In this document: piece by piece, positions 55,085-64,000 of the stretch
Position numbering within the stretch: the stretch's first letter is position 1
Layout of the letters: every line of letters starts with the position of its first letter
Source of the DNA: Aspidiotus rigidus
Taxonomy: Eukaryota; Arthropoda; Insecta; Hemiptera; Diaspididae
Direction: 5' to 3'
NCBI GenBank assembly: GCA_035079385.1
Contig: JAVHKY010000024.1
Span: 930,001-994,000, forward strand
Length of the DNA: 64,000 bases
Translations under genes and position numbers: made by a program
The notes under the pieces: generated by a model
Database searches by the model: none
Told to the model about the DNA's origin: nothing
Seen by the model: only the letters and a program-made list of their open reading frames with translations

Positions 55085-57168
55085 GTCCTCTCAAGACTCT
55101 CTACTATGCTTCCCCCCGCAGATTTTGATCGGCTTATGCGTGACGTCAACGAGAAGTGTCGTATCAAGTTTGAGAGGATTTTGAAGAAGAAGAAAAGTAG
55201 GAAGATATCCTCCTTAACGAAGGAAAAGACTGGTATGGTCAATGAAGGAGACAGTGACGTCGGTTCGGTTGAAGTGTTCCAACCCCCCTTATGAACGACA
55301 GTCATGTATTGCTCAATAGTGAGGAAACAGCCCCCCTGGAGAATGGGTTGAAGTTTAGTTTACCTCCTCCCCCCCCCCCAGAATGACGAAACGTTGGCGA
55401 ATTTGATCGCTGACCTCGCCGTGAAAATTGGTCCTGGGGTTAATACCCAAAAAGTTTGTGCTGCATTCGTCCGCAATACCCCCGTATGAATCACGGCTTG
55501 GGAGGAGTGATCAAAGGTTTACAGAAAAAGATTAAAGAGGAAGATCTGATTGTCACTCAGGCAGACAGGGGTAATGCCGTCTTGGTGATGGAAAAATCTT
55601 CATACGTTGCCAAGGTTCATGAAGTGCTCCAACAATGTGGGGCTAAAGAGAACAAGAATTTCAATTTCCCTGACTACTTTAAAGCAGTCAGGAGTGTCAT
55701 TATCATAATTGTGAGGTTATTATTAGAACCGCAGCTATGAAAAAAGCTCTCCTTTTCCCTAACCCTACGCCTCCTCTTCTTTATGGGTTGCCTAAAGTAC
55801 ACAAAACGAACACTCCGGTGCGGCCTGTTGTCTCTTTCGTTTCCTCCCCCACCTACCTCCTTGCTAAATTCCGGGACCGTTGGTTCAAAAACCGTATTGA
55901 ATGTGAGTCTCCCCATTCGGTTTTGAATTCGGTGTCCTTGGCTGATGCTCTGAAGGATGAAAAACTGCCTCCGGGCGCGACCCTTTGTTCGTTTGATGAC
56001 GTGGGTCTGTTCCCAAATATCCCTAAAGCTGCCACCATGCAGCGTATGGAGCAGTTATTGGTCAACTCCAATATTCCTCATAATGAATCCCAAGAATTTT
56101 TCAATCTTTTAAGTATCTGTTGGGCCTGGAATTTTTGTAAATTCGGAGGGAAATTTTTCAGTTCCCTGATGAAATAGGGATCCCTATTTCATCATCTCTG
56201 GGCTCCCTCATCTCAGAAGTATTCATGTCGCAGTTTGAACTTGACCTTTTCTCCTCGGGCCAGGTGTTACTCAATCATATACACTACTGGCACAGGTACG
56301 TTGATGACGTTCTCTGTACGTGGACTGGTCATCCAGATCTCCTTGGTGAGTTACTGAGGTATCTCAGTTCCTGGTACCCTTCCATAAAATTTACTTTGGA
56401 AGTTGGTGGCTCTACGATCAATTTTTTGGATTTGTCCGTCTCAGTTAGAGATGGGGTCCGTATGTTTGGAATACACAAAAAAGATACTACGACCGATGTT
56501 TTTTTCCGCGGAGCGTCATTCTGTCCTGTTGCTCATAAGTTGGCGGCTTTTAACTGTTTAGTCCACAGATTGACTCGCTTTCCCTTGAGTCGGGCTGCTT
56601 TCAAAAAAGAGTTAGAAACACCTGGCTAGAGTGAATGGTGTCAATGTTGATGTTGAGGCGATGGTTCGGAAGAAAAGCCTTGATTCCACTACCTCCCTCC
56701 CCCGAGACATGATTCGTGATCGGAGATTGCGTTGGATCAGTCTCCCTTTTCTAGGGAGGTTCTCTACCGAATTGGTTGGAGCTCTTCGCCCGTTCCGTTT
56801 CAGACCGGCCTATTACAATCCCACTACCGTCAAAGGGTTGTTCGTTAAGTTAAAGGACCGTTGGTGAAACCGGCCGCCAGATGAAGGCGAGATTAGACGA
56901 ACACCTGAAGGCCTGGAAAGAGGGACATTTGGGAGAATCAGCGTTTGCCGATCACTTGATCAACAGCGGTCATAGCTTCCGTGAGAGATCCGCAAGTCTC
57001 CTCCATAAGGAGAATCCATACCTTAAACAGATTGCCCTCGAGCACATAGAAATAATTCGTCAACTCAATACTGATGATATTACTGTACTAAACACGTTCA
57101 TTCCGGAAGATGGCTTGATTGAACTCGTCTATGACTCACTTCATGAACCCTCGTTTGATCAACCTTAA
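55085..57168 (+). pseudogene. PLE copy B RT/GIY-YIG gene, broken
   Basis: The N-terminal part includes SLTKEKTGMVNEGDSD, LIADLAVKIGPGVN and LIVTQADRGNAVLVME. Frameshifts follow, then PLLYGLPKVHKTNTPVRP, CSFDDVGLFPNIP (motif A with an extra Asp), a frameshift in motif B near 56,170, and RYVDDVLCTW (motif C). The nuclease region is damaged: KLKDRW-stop runs into ETGRQMKARLDEH, so about 70 bp with the GVY, CX2C and YIG motifs has been deleted. The C-terminus ENPYLKQIALEHIEIIR to the stop at 57,166-57,168 is intact. A poly(C) run near 55,370 may be slippage. Non-functional. Confidence 0.85.
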
Positions 57169-57198
57169 TGATCAGAGGTTTCTTCTTGCTTTCATTTC

Positions 57199-57236
57199 AG
57201 TCCCGATGATGGTTTATTAACCGAAAGCGCTCGGCT
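57199..57236 (+). ncRNA. Hammerhead ribozyme, PLE copy B (one core change)
   Basis: Helix I AGTC (57,199-57,202) pairs with GGCT (57,233-57,236). The core is CCGATGA (57,203-57,209), one change (U4 to C) from CUGAUGA. Helix II is GGT/ACC with loop TTATTA, then GAAA (57,223-57,226). A minimal helix III of G-C and A-U follows, with predicted cleavage after C57,232. The arrangement is the same as in copies A and C. Confidence 0.7.
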
Positions 57237-57347
57237 TTATTTATTTTCTACGGTCTTTGCAGTTTTTACTCCTCTTCGGAGTATTCCTTTCTCGTCGTTA
57301 TGAACAACCGCAATTTGGAGGCACGAATCCGTTTAATGAAGCAAGCA

Positions 57348-59639
57348 TATTATTCCACATATCTCTGGAGGAGACATGTTAGCTTCTGCCTCGAAGTCTA
57401 CCTGATATAAGTATTAAGTACGAGCGCGAAGAAATACATAATATTCCAGTTAAAGACCCATCCAGTGAGAGAATCTATGCTAGTTCGTACATAATTCTCA
57501 TTTTTTTCCACCCTCTTATTCATTTGTCACCATAACGCGAGAGATTTTTGTAGATTTGACGATTAGCGCCTTTGTCGCAGGCGTTCGGTGACTGAAATAA
57601 AATACGATTCAATATTCTCGTTGTGGAAGTGAAGAATTCCGATAAGAAGTTTGAATATCGATACCTTTTATTTTTGCTCTCTCGGTACGATACATTGATT
57701 CATAAATACGGTTATACTCTCATACTTTCCTCCCACTTCAAGCCCAGCCCTAAAGAGACATCGTAGGCTATTATCTGAAATTCAATTCTCCTATACGACG
57801 ACGAAAATTTCGCGTGATTTTTTGGATAACCTTTTATAGCGGGCTGAATACAGAACCTGTATTTTATTTCACAAGATTGAGAGAATAACAGATTCATCAT
57901 CTATCGTTCGCTTCTCTCCGTTCTAGTGTAGACGAGAATCGACGGGCAGGTCATCCGCAGTAGAGAGGAAGAAAGAAAAAGAAAAAAACTTCATTATATT
58001 CCCAACAAAGCAATCGGCGAGGGAGTACGTACACAGAGTAAAAGTAAAATAGCTTCTGTTTGAATAGACACATATCGAAGAGATAGAAATAGCAGACCTC
58101 TATCCGCTCGTCTTAGAAAATATAATAATAACAGTCTAAATAAATAGACTGCACATTTCGTGCACCTCTTTATCCGCAGTACGGCGGTGTCGCAGCAATC
58201 GCAGCAATTGACGTCGCCGTGTAGGATGGGGAGCCATTCGAGCATTCTCGTCCGAATTTGCTTAGCGAGAATACGCCTTGTCAGCATTTTTGCATTTACC
58301 TTCAAGGTCGTCGTCGTCGTAAATAAATTGCCTACGACGAGAATCTATACGTGTATAGCCTATTGTGCGCGTATATTGAAGATATAAAATACGTGACTGC
58401 GGTCAAAAAATTGATGACCGCGTGTTCTCAGGACGATAATATAGACATAATTGTCGAATGTAATGCACTATTTTAATGCATTCACGGAAGAATCCATTCA
58501 TATGCTAAACTGGAACTCCGCGAATTAAATAATCAACCGATCGAACGTTTTAAAAGCTATAGTTTTCGTTCCGAGAAAAAAACCGGACTCGTTTCAAATT
58601 AATTCATAAAAAAAAATCTACACTCACCGTAAAATTTATAACATCGTTACAGCATTCTGGACACGAAAATACATAGACGAGTTTTTTTTTTTTTCTTTCT
58701 TAGCTGTAAGAAAGGAGACTCAAAGAATTTTAAATTGATCGTTGTATGAGCTACAACACACAGGCTTAGGGTATATGCACTCGAATTACTGTCGAACGCG
58801 TGAAAATCTATCTAGCGGAGGTCTCATCTTTTTTTCTTTTTTTTTCTAGTATCGGTGTCTCATCTTACGTTGGTTATTTAAATATTCATGCACGGTGAGA
58901 AAAAAAAAAATGATACGTTGCATTACAAATTAATGCACTGTTATTCGTCGTATCAACTTACCGCTATACACCCAGAAGATGAGATACAATATCAATTTTT
59001 GGGTCAATGACGTCACGCGTGAAGTTATGCGATTTTCTAAAAGGATACTTACGTAAAGTTTAAATGGATAGAGAGTCTACGGACTTAGAATGACCAGAAA
59101 AGCCATTGGAAACTTTAAAATTGTTGTATGATGCTATGGGCAGCCCACTTGATTCAGTTCCTTAGTCTATAGAAGTTCTCCCACTCCTTCCCATTGGCTG
59201 TAAAGTCCAGTTGAACCATGTCGATTGTCGATTTGACGTCGCCCAGGTAAATGGAAGCTAAATAAATAAAGATCATTTTTAATGTCTTTTTATAGTTTCT
59301 CGATCCAACTAGCAGTAAAAACAGAATAATTTTAGATAGCCAGCTTAAACCTCTTTGTGACATGACGTCAACACCCCTGACGTTTAGTATGCATGATATT
59401 TTAAACTAACTAGCTTTCGGGGACGCATTCTTGGTCTAGTATAATGAGCTAACTATTCTGTATCAAGTCAAAGATTCCTCGTAAATTTTCTGGGTTGAGG
59501 GAAGATCAATTCAGACTTGAACTCGCAGATGTACAATAGACGGCTGGCGTACTGATTTCGATGGAGATATCAAAAAGAGGAAACCCAACCTCAAACTTGC
59601 GAATTTTCGATGCCAGAAAAAGGTGCAGTAAACCCCTTG
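57348..59639. other. No gene recognised
   Basis: AT-rich DNA with some CpG-containing stretches near 58.15-58.33 kb. TGACGTCA occurs near 59,006 and 59,362. 59,255-59,320 is an inverted copy of a short segment at 30,146-30,190. T-runs lie near 58,681 and 58,830. No gene is supported. Confidence 0.4.
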
Positions 59640-62330
59640 TGACGTCATCATCAACCGTCGAATCTGCTTGTGACGTCATCAAACCTATGACGTCATTATC
59701 ATATTTCCCCGTGATGTCATCAATATTCCTCTCTTGTAACAGGGAATCTGGTCAATGGCAGGTTATTTCGAAAAATTTGCCAAGCGCCGTGTGATGTCAC
59801 AGAAATGGTTCAAGTCTAACATTATTTGCAAATATTGTTTGCCTTCTATCATATTATATAAATTGGATTGGACTTGGAAATATTACGAACCTCGAGCCAT
59901 TTTATATGATAGGAAAGAGACTTTGAAAAAAATTTCGACCTCCGAGCTATACATATATTATGTGATAAAAAGAGAGACTTAGAAAAAACGGTGGCTCCCT
60001 TAGCGAAGAACGCAGGGAACCTGCTCTATGGGTCAAATTGATTTTCAAATTACAATTTTTATGAGTTTCTTGTATCATGATGTATACAGCTTGAAAGTAA
60101 GAATTTTTTCAAGTCCCTTTCCTTCCTCATATACTATGGCTCAAGAGTTGATATATCCCCCCCCCCCGCCTATCATATTGCACGGCTGGAAAGTCGGGGA
60201 CTTGAAAAAAATTCGATTCTCGACCCAATTAAAAATTTTTTGAAAATTGCTCAAGTGAGATCTAGAAGTATTTTTTGCGTTGATTTTAGAACCGTTTTCC
60301 GTTTTTTGATAAGGAGTCGCGTTTTCTTGTTATCACGTCGTTTAGTTGCCGGGCATCGTCGCGAGACGAAGCGTTCCTTATCGAGCGTTGATAGTCGATA
60401 CAGCTATCGTTGATCGAAGCTCGATAAAGAACGCTTCGTCTCGCAACGATGCGCGGCAACTAAACAAAGTGATAACAAGAAAACGCGACCTCCTATCAAA
60501 AAACGGAAAACGGTTCTGAAATCAGCGCGAAAAATACTCCTAGATACGAGTACAACCTACCTCACTTGAGCAATTTTCAAAAATTTTCAATTGTTGCCTA
60601 GTGTAATATTATTATGATAGGAAAGCGACTTTGAAGAAAATTTCGACTTTCGAGCTATAACATATTATAAGAGGGGGACTTGGGTAGAGGAGAATTTCGA
60701 TTTTTGACCTACATATGATGGGGGAAAGACTTGGAAAAATATCGACCTCCGAGCTATGTATGATAGAAGAGGCACTTGGGAAAATTTCGACTCTCGAGCC
60801 ATAATATATGATGGGAAAACGACTTGGAAAAAAATTGGATACGAGCGGGGAACCCGCTGTCCGGAGTCCCCCTCCTGTCACATAAATCTTAGAGCCTGAA
60901 GTTTTTGTGACAACTTGAACACGCTGCAATTTCAAGGGAGCCGTCGTTTTTCCAAGTCTCCTACCCCCTCTCCGTGACGTCATCAGCCACGTGACTTCAT
61001 CGTCCGCGAGCGCGCCGTGTGTCGTCCGGCGAAAAACTTAGGAAAACTTTTGACTCGTATTGTATATAGCTTGGAGCATTAAAATTTTCTAAACTTAAAA
61101 AAATTTCGAATCCTATTGTATATGGCGTGGAGGATGAAATTTTTCCAAGTCCTTCTCCTATCGTATATAGCTCAAGAGTCAACATTTTTCTTAGTCCCCT
61201 CCTATCATACGGAGGTCGGAATTTTATTAAGTCCCCCTCCTGTCAAATATGGCTAGAGAGTCGACATTTTTCCAAGTATCCCTCCTATCATATATGACTA
61301 GAGGGTCGAAATTTTTCCAAGTCCCCCCTCTCCGTGACGTCTTCAACCTCGCTCGCGCTCGCTCTCGCGGACGAAAATCTCCTGAAAGTACCCCCAACAA
61401 AAAGGATAGCGGGTTCCCCGCTAAAAAATTTCAACTTTCGAGCGAGCTACAACATATAAAAAGAGGGGGACTTAGGTATAGAAAAATTTGGACTCTCAAG
61501 CCATAATATGTGAGAGGAGAGCGGTTTACAAGAAAATTTCGACCTTCGAGCTAGAATATATGATAAGAGGGGAACATGGGGTATAGAAAAATGTCGTTTT
61601 TCGAGGCATAAAATATGAGAGGAAGGAAAGAGACTTGGAAAAGTTCTTACTTCCAGGCTGTAACATCATGATACGAGGGTCTCAGGAAAACTCAAGAATC
61701 TTTAAGATTTCAATTTCAATACCAAAACCAATTCGACCCATAGAATAGATTTCCTGCGTTCCTCGTGTAACTTCGTTATGGAAGCCGTCGTTTTTCCAAG
61801 TCCCCCTTCTATAGGTTGATAAGGTCATAAACCTTGGACGCGCTTGCGGACACAGAAATTTCCTGAAGATGCCCCCCAGCAAAAGGAACAGCGGGTTTCC
61901 TACTAGAAGAGAGGAATGTCGATGACGTCACAGAGAAATTCAAACTGTTGACCTAACATTAGAGACCGATGGTGATGACGTCACAAGAAGGTTTAAATTG
62001 GTTGATGTCCTTACCGTGCCTTTAGAATTCGAAATTTTAGAACTGGTTTTCCTCTTTTTAATGTCTTTACCGGTATCGACACCTTATTGGAAATCTGCGG
62101 GTTCAACTCCATTAGAAATCTGCGAGTCCAAGTCTGAGTTGATCTTTCCTCCCCCAGAAAATTTATACTTGGAATCCTTGGGAATTTGATAAAGTGTATT
62201 TGGCCTTGATGACGTCACAAAGAGGTTTAAAATGTTTGATTTCTTTACTGTACCTTTATCCGCTATTGAAAATAATTTTGTCTTAATTGTAGCATGATCG
62301 AGCAAGCATAAAATGAAATTAAAAATGATT
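59640..62330. repeat. Second cluster of modular repeats, no genes
   Basis: Three TGACGTCA within 60 bp open the cluster (59,640-59,700). A diverged AACAGGGAATCTGG boundary lies near 59,742. Minisatellite runs follow at 59,860-60,010, 60,620-60,850, 61,030-61,340 and 61,420-61,680. The boundary palindrome appears in a second form, AGCGGGGAACCCGCT (60,844-60,858) and AGCGGGTTCCCCGCT (about 61,406-61,420). Further TGACGTCA copies lie near 60,974, 61,922, 61,975 and 62,210. Open frames here are repeat translations. Confidence 0.65.
60226..60593. repeat. 368-bp hairpin (MITE-like foldback)
   Basis: It starts CAATTAAAAATTTTTTGAAA and ends with its mirror TTTTCAATTG. The arms meet near 60,405 and are closely complementary through TTGCTCAAGTGAG, CCGTTTTCCGTTTTTTGAT, CGCGTTTTCTTGTTATCAC, TTTAGTTGCC and CGAGACGAAGCGTTC. 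It has almost no spacer and a GC-richer centre than its flanks. There is no coding capacity and no clear target duplication. Confidence 0.8.
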
Positions 62331-62349
62331 TTTGTTTTCACCGTCAGCC

Positions 62350-63003
62350 CTCCTTTTTTGAGTTCACCGACACCGACGACAAAATTCACCTTTTTGACGA
62401 CTTTTATTTAATGCTATGGTATACCAAATTTTATTTTTTAAAATTATTTAAGTAAATAATAATTTAATAAAGAAAATTAATTTATTTAATTAAATTTTTG
62501 ATATTTATAAATTGAATTAATTGAATTAAATTAATAAATTGTATTTTATTATTTATAATTATAATTTTTTTAATTTATTAAATCAATTTATTTATTTAAA
62601 ATTTTGTTTAAAAATTTTAATAAATGATTTTTATCTCAATAAAAATGATTATTTAAAAATTATATCAATTTAAATTATTGTTTTATCTATTTTTTTTTCA
62701 AATTAAATTTGATTGAAATATAAAAATAAATAACACCTATAAATATAAAAATAATATAAAATTTAATTTTATTAAGTAAAAATAATATCGAAAATAAAAT
62801 TATTAAATTAATTTTTTATTATTATTAAACTTGAATTAAACTGATTAATTAACTTCTTTAATAAAAATAATATAATCGAATTCTGTCGGTGAACTTTCCA
62901 TGTGGTGAACCACTACTTCTATCAGGTGAACTATCTGTAGGTGAATTTTAATCGGTGAATTTTTTTATAGGTGAAAAATCTTTTGGTGAAACACCCTAAT
63001 CCC
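62350..63003. mobile_element. AT-rich repeat element, copy 2
   Basis: Direct copy of 37,498-38,172: TTTTCACCGTCAG and GAGTTCACCGACACCGACGA on the left, an A/T-only core, then GGTGAA at least seven times between about 62,890 and 62,990, ending ACACCCTAATCCC. The two cores differ by many small insertions and deletions but the borders are well kept. Confidence 0.65.
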
Positions 63004-64000
63004 ATTGGTACAGTGCCTCTTGGATCCAACTTCTTGTTTGCGACAATATATCAACAAGATTTCAATTCACTTTATCTTTCTTGCTACCTTCCACCTACAC
63101 AGGCACGTTCACATATGATTAAAAAAACCCTCATAAAACTCTCCCATAAGTGAGCTACTATCCATTTCTATTACCCATTACGTCCTCTTACTTGCTGAAA
63201 TATTTTCACCTCTTCCAAAGAGGATGGATATTCATTCGAAAGAGTTTGCAGTCGAAATTCTAGTGACTTTGACAAATTGGAGAAATTATGATTTTCAAGT
63301 AGCGTACATTAGGCAAAATTAGGCCAATAATTTAAGGATTTATATGAAATTTTTGTTCTTCTTCATCAATTTTAAAGTCGAACCCTTCTGCACCCCTCGA
63401 TTTTCTATCGTATAACCTCGCAAATTTTCTCACACCTTCCTCGAAACTTCATTTCCGGAAAACAAAGAAACAGGAAGTAAAGCGTATGACATACAATTCT
63501 AGAGTTCGTGCGGGCGACGAATTAAATACCTACCCATACTTTTTTTTTTTTTTTGCATCGCAGACTGTGACTTATGGAATGCCTCGACACATTTTTCCTT
63601 CTTTTTTATGGTCATTTTTTGATAATTTTGTTAAAAACAAAAATAAATTAACCCGAGAAACGTTGGCTGGGTCATTATTAAACATTCCCTTCAGGTTCGT
63701 ACATAGCATTTCTCGTTATGCGTGCTGCACCGAAATGATTACATTATGAGTTTGATAATTGTTGAAAATGAGAGTTCACCCGTCGTACAAAATCCCCCGC
63801 TTTCGGAGCAGGTCTCACGCAGACGGAAGGGAACTCTTTCGCGATGCTTATGTCCGGTGATTTTTTTTTTTTTTTTTTTTTCTACGAAATTTTGGCGACC
63901 GACACGAGATGCGAGAATGTCGTTTGATGAGATATGCTATAAACTCCAGCTGCACGGTGCTGCCCAATGCGCTGTTAACGACCAACAGGCACCAGTTTTG
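63004..64000. other. No gene recognised
   Basis: AT-rich DNA with poly(T) runs at about 63,540-63,555 and 63,861-63,881. The last 100 bp are somewhat more GC-rich. No coding or repeat structure is supported. Confidence 0.4.

Larger units (their letters stand above)
55005..57347 (+). mobile_element. Penelope-like element, copy B, longest copy
   Basis: The 12-bp direct repeats ATGAAGCAAGCA lie at 55,005-55,016 and 57,336-57,347. Inside are 46-bp terminal inverted repeats (55,021-55,066 and 57,252-57,297) with two mismatches, containing ACTCCTCTTCGGAGTATTCC in the plus-sense 3' copy. A 38-nt extension (57,298-57,335) follows the 3' end only. The element thus looks structurally complete, although its gene is broken. 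Confidence 0.9.

Overview
The window looks like non-coding, repeat-dominated nuclear DNA from a metazoan, most likely an arthropod. The basis is the mix of mobile elements: Penelope-like elements (PLEs) with a GIY-YIG domain, BEL/Pao, RTE, RNase H-bearing I-group LINEs, an R1-like LINE end, pogo/Tigger relics and several foldback elements. I could not name the species. I found no convincing host protein-coding gene; almost every recognisable coding stretch is a relic of a transposon. One charged hypothetical ORF (27.3-27.6 kb) and one CpG-rich, promoter-like block (11.6-12.3 kb) are the only non-TE candidates.

Layout. 0.9-3.4 kb is the left member of a long inverted repeat whose partner lies at 45.1-48.1 kb; both carry foldback arms built from a ~154-bp unit and an inserted modular element. 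3.4-14.7 kb is mostly plain AT-rich DNA with a small terminal-inverted-repeat element (7.5-8.0 kb), a cluster of GCCTCC palindromes (8.5-9.0 kb) and a foldback (9.8-10.7 kb). 14.7-17.4 kb is PLE copy A, two head-to-head copies with 893-bp arms. 17.6-26.4 kb holds LINE tails, a pogo-like transposase end and the (GTTT)n tract. 27.9-30.1 kb is a cluster of modular elements containing a Tigger-like MITE. 32.4-33.4 kb is an RTE LINE with a 5' inversion and a 14-bp target duplication. 34.4-36.2 kb is PLE copy E. 37.5-39.6 kb is an AT-rich element plus a GTCGA-rich satellite. 40.2-42.5 kb is PLE copy C with a LINE nested in it. 48.9-50.7 kb is a six-unit ~154-bp satellite followed by a palindrome. 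52.6-54.5 kb is PLE copy D, split by a BEL/Pao fragment. 55.0-57.3 kb is PLE copy B. 59.6-62.3 kb is a second modular-repeat cluster with a 368-bp hairpin. 62.35-63.0 kb is a second copy of the AT-rich element.

The strongest biology is in the PLEs. Three copies (A, B, C) have readable insertion structure: 12-bp target-site duplications, inverted terminal segments of very different length (893, 46 and about 10 bp), and a related ~38-nt extension outside a 3' terminus on one side only. Just downstream of the coding region each carries a hammerhead-ribozyme-like fold whose helix I, and partly helix III, covary between copies.

The best candidate for something not yet described is a modular, apparently mobile repeat. 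It has CAGGGAACCTGTTTTATG near both ends in inverted orientation and a core of ~45-bp CTCGAG-containing minisatellite units. It is present in two paralogous contexts and cleanly absent from two others at 50.2 and 50.5 kb. Much of the same repeat background is strikingly rich in the 8-bp palindrome TGACGTCA.
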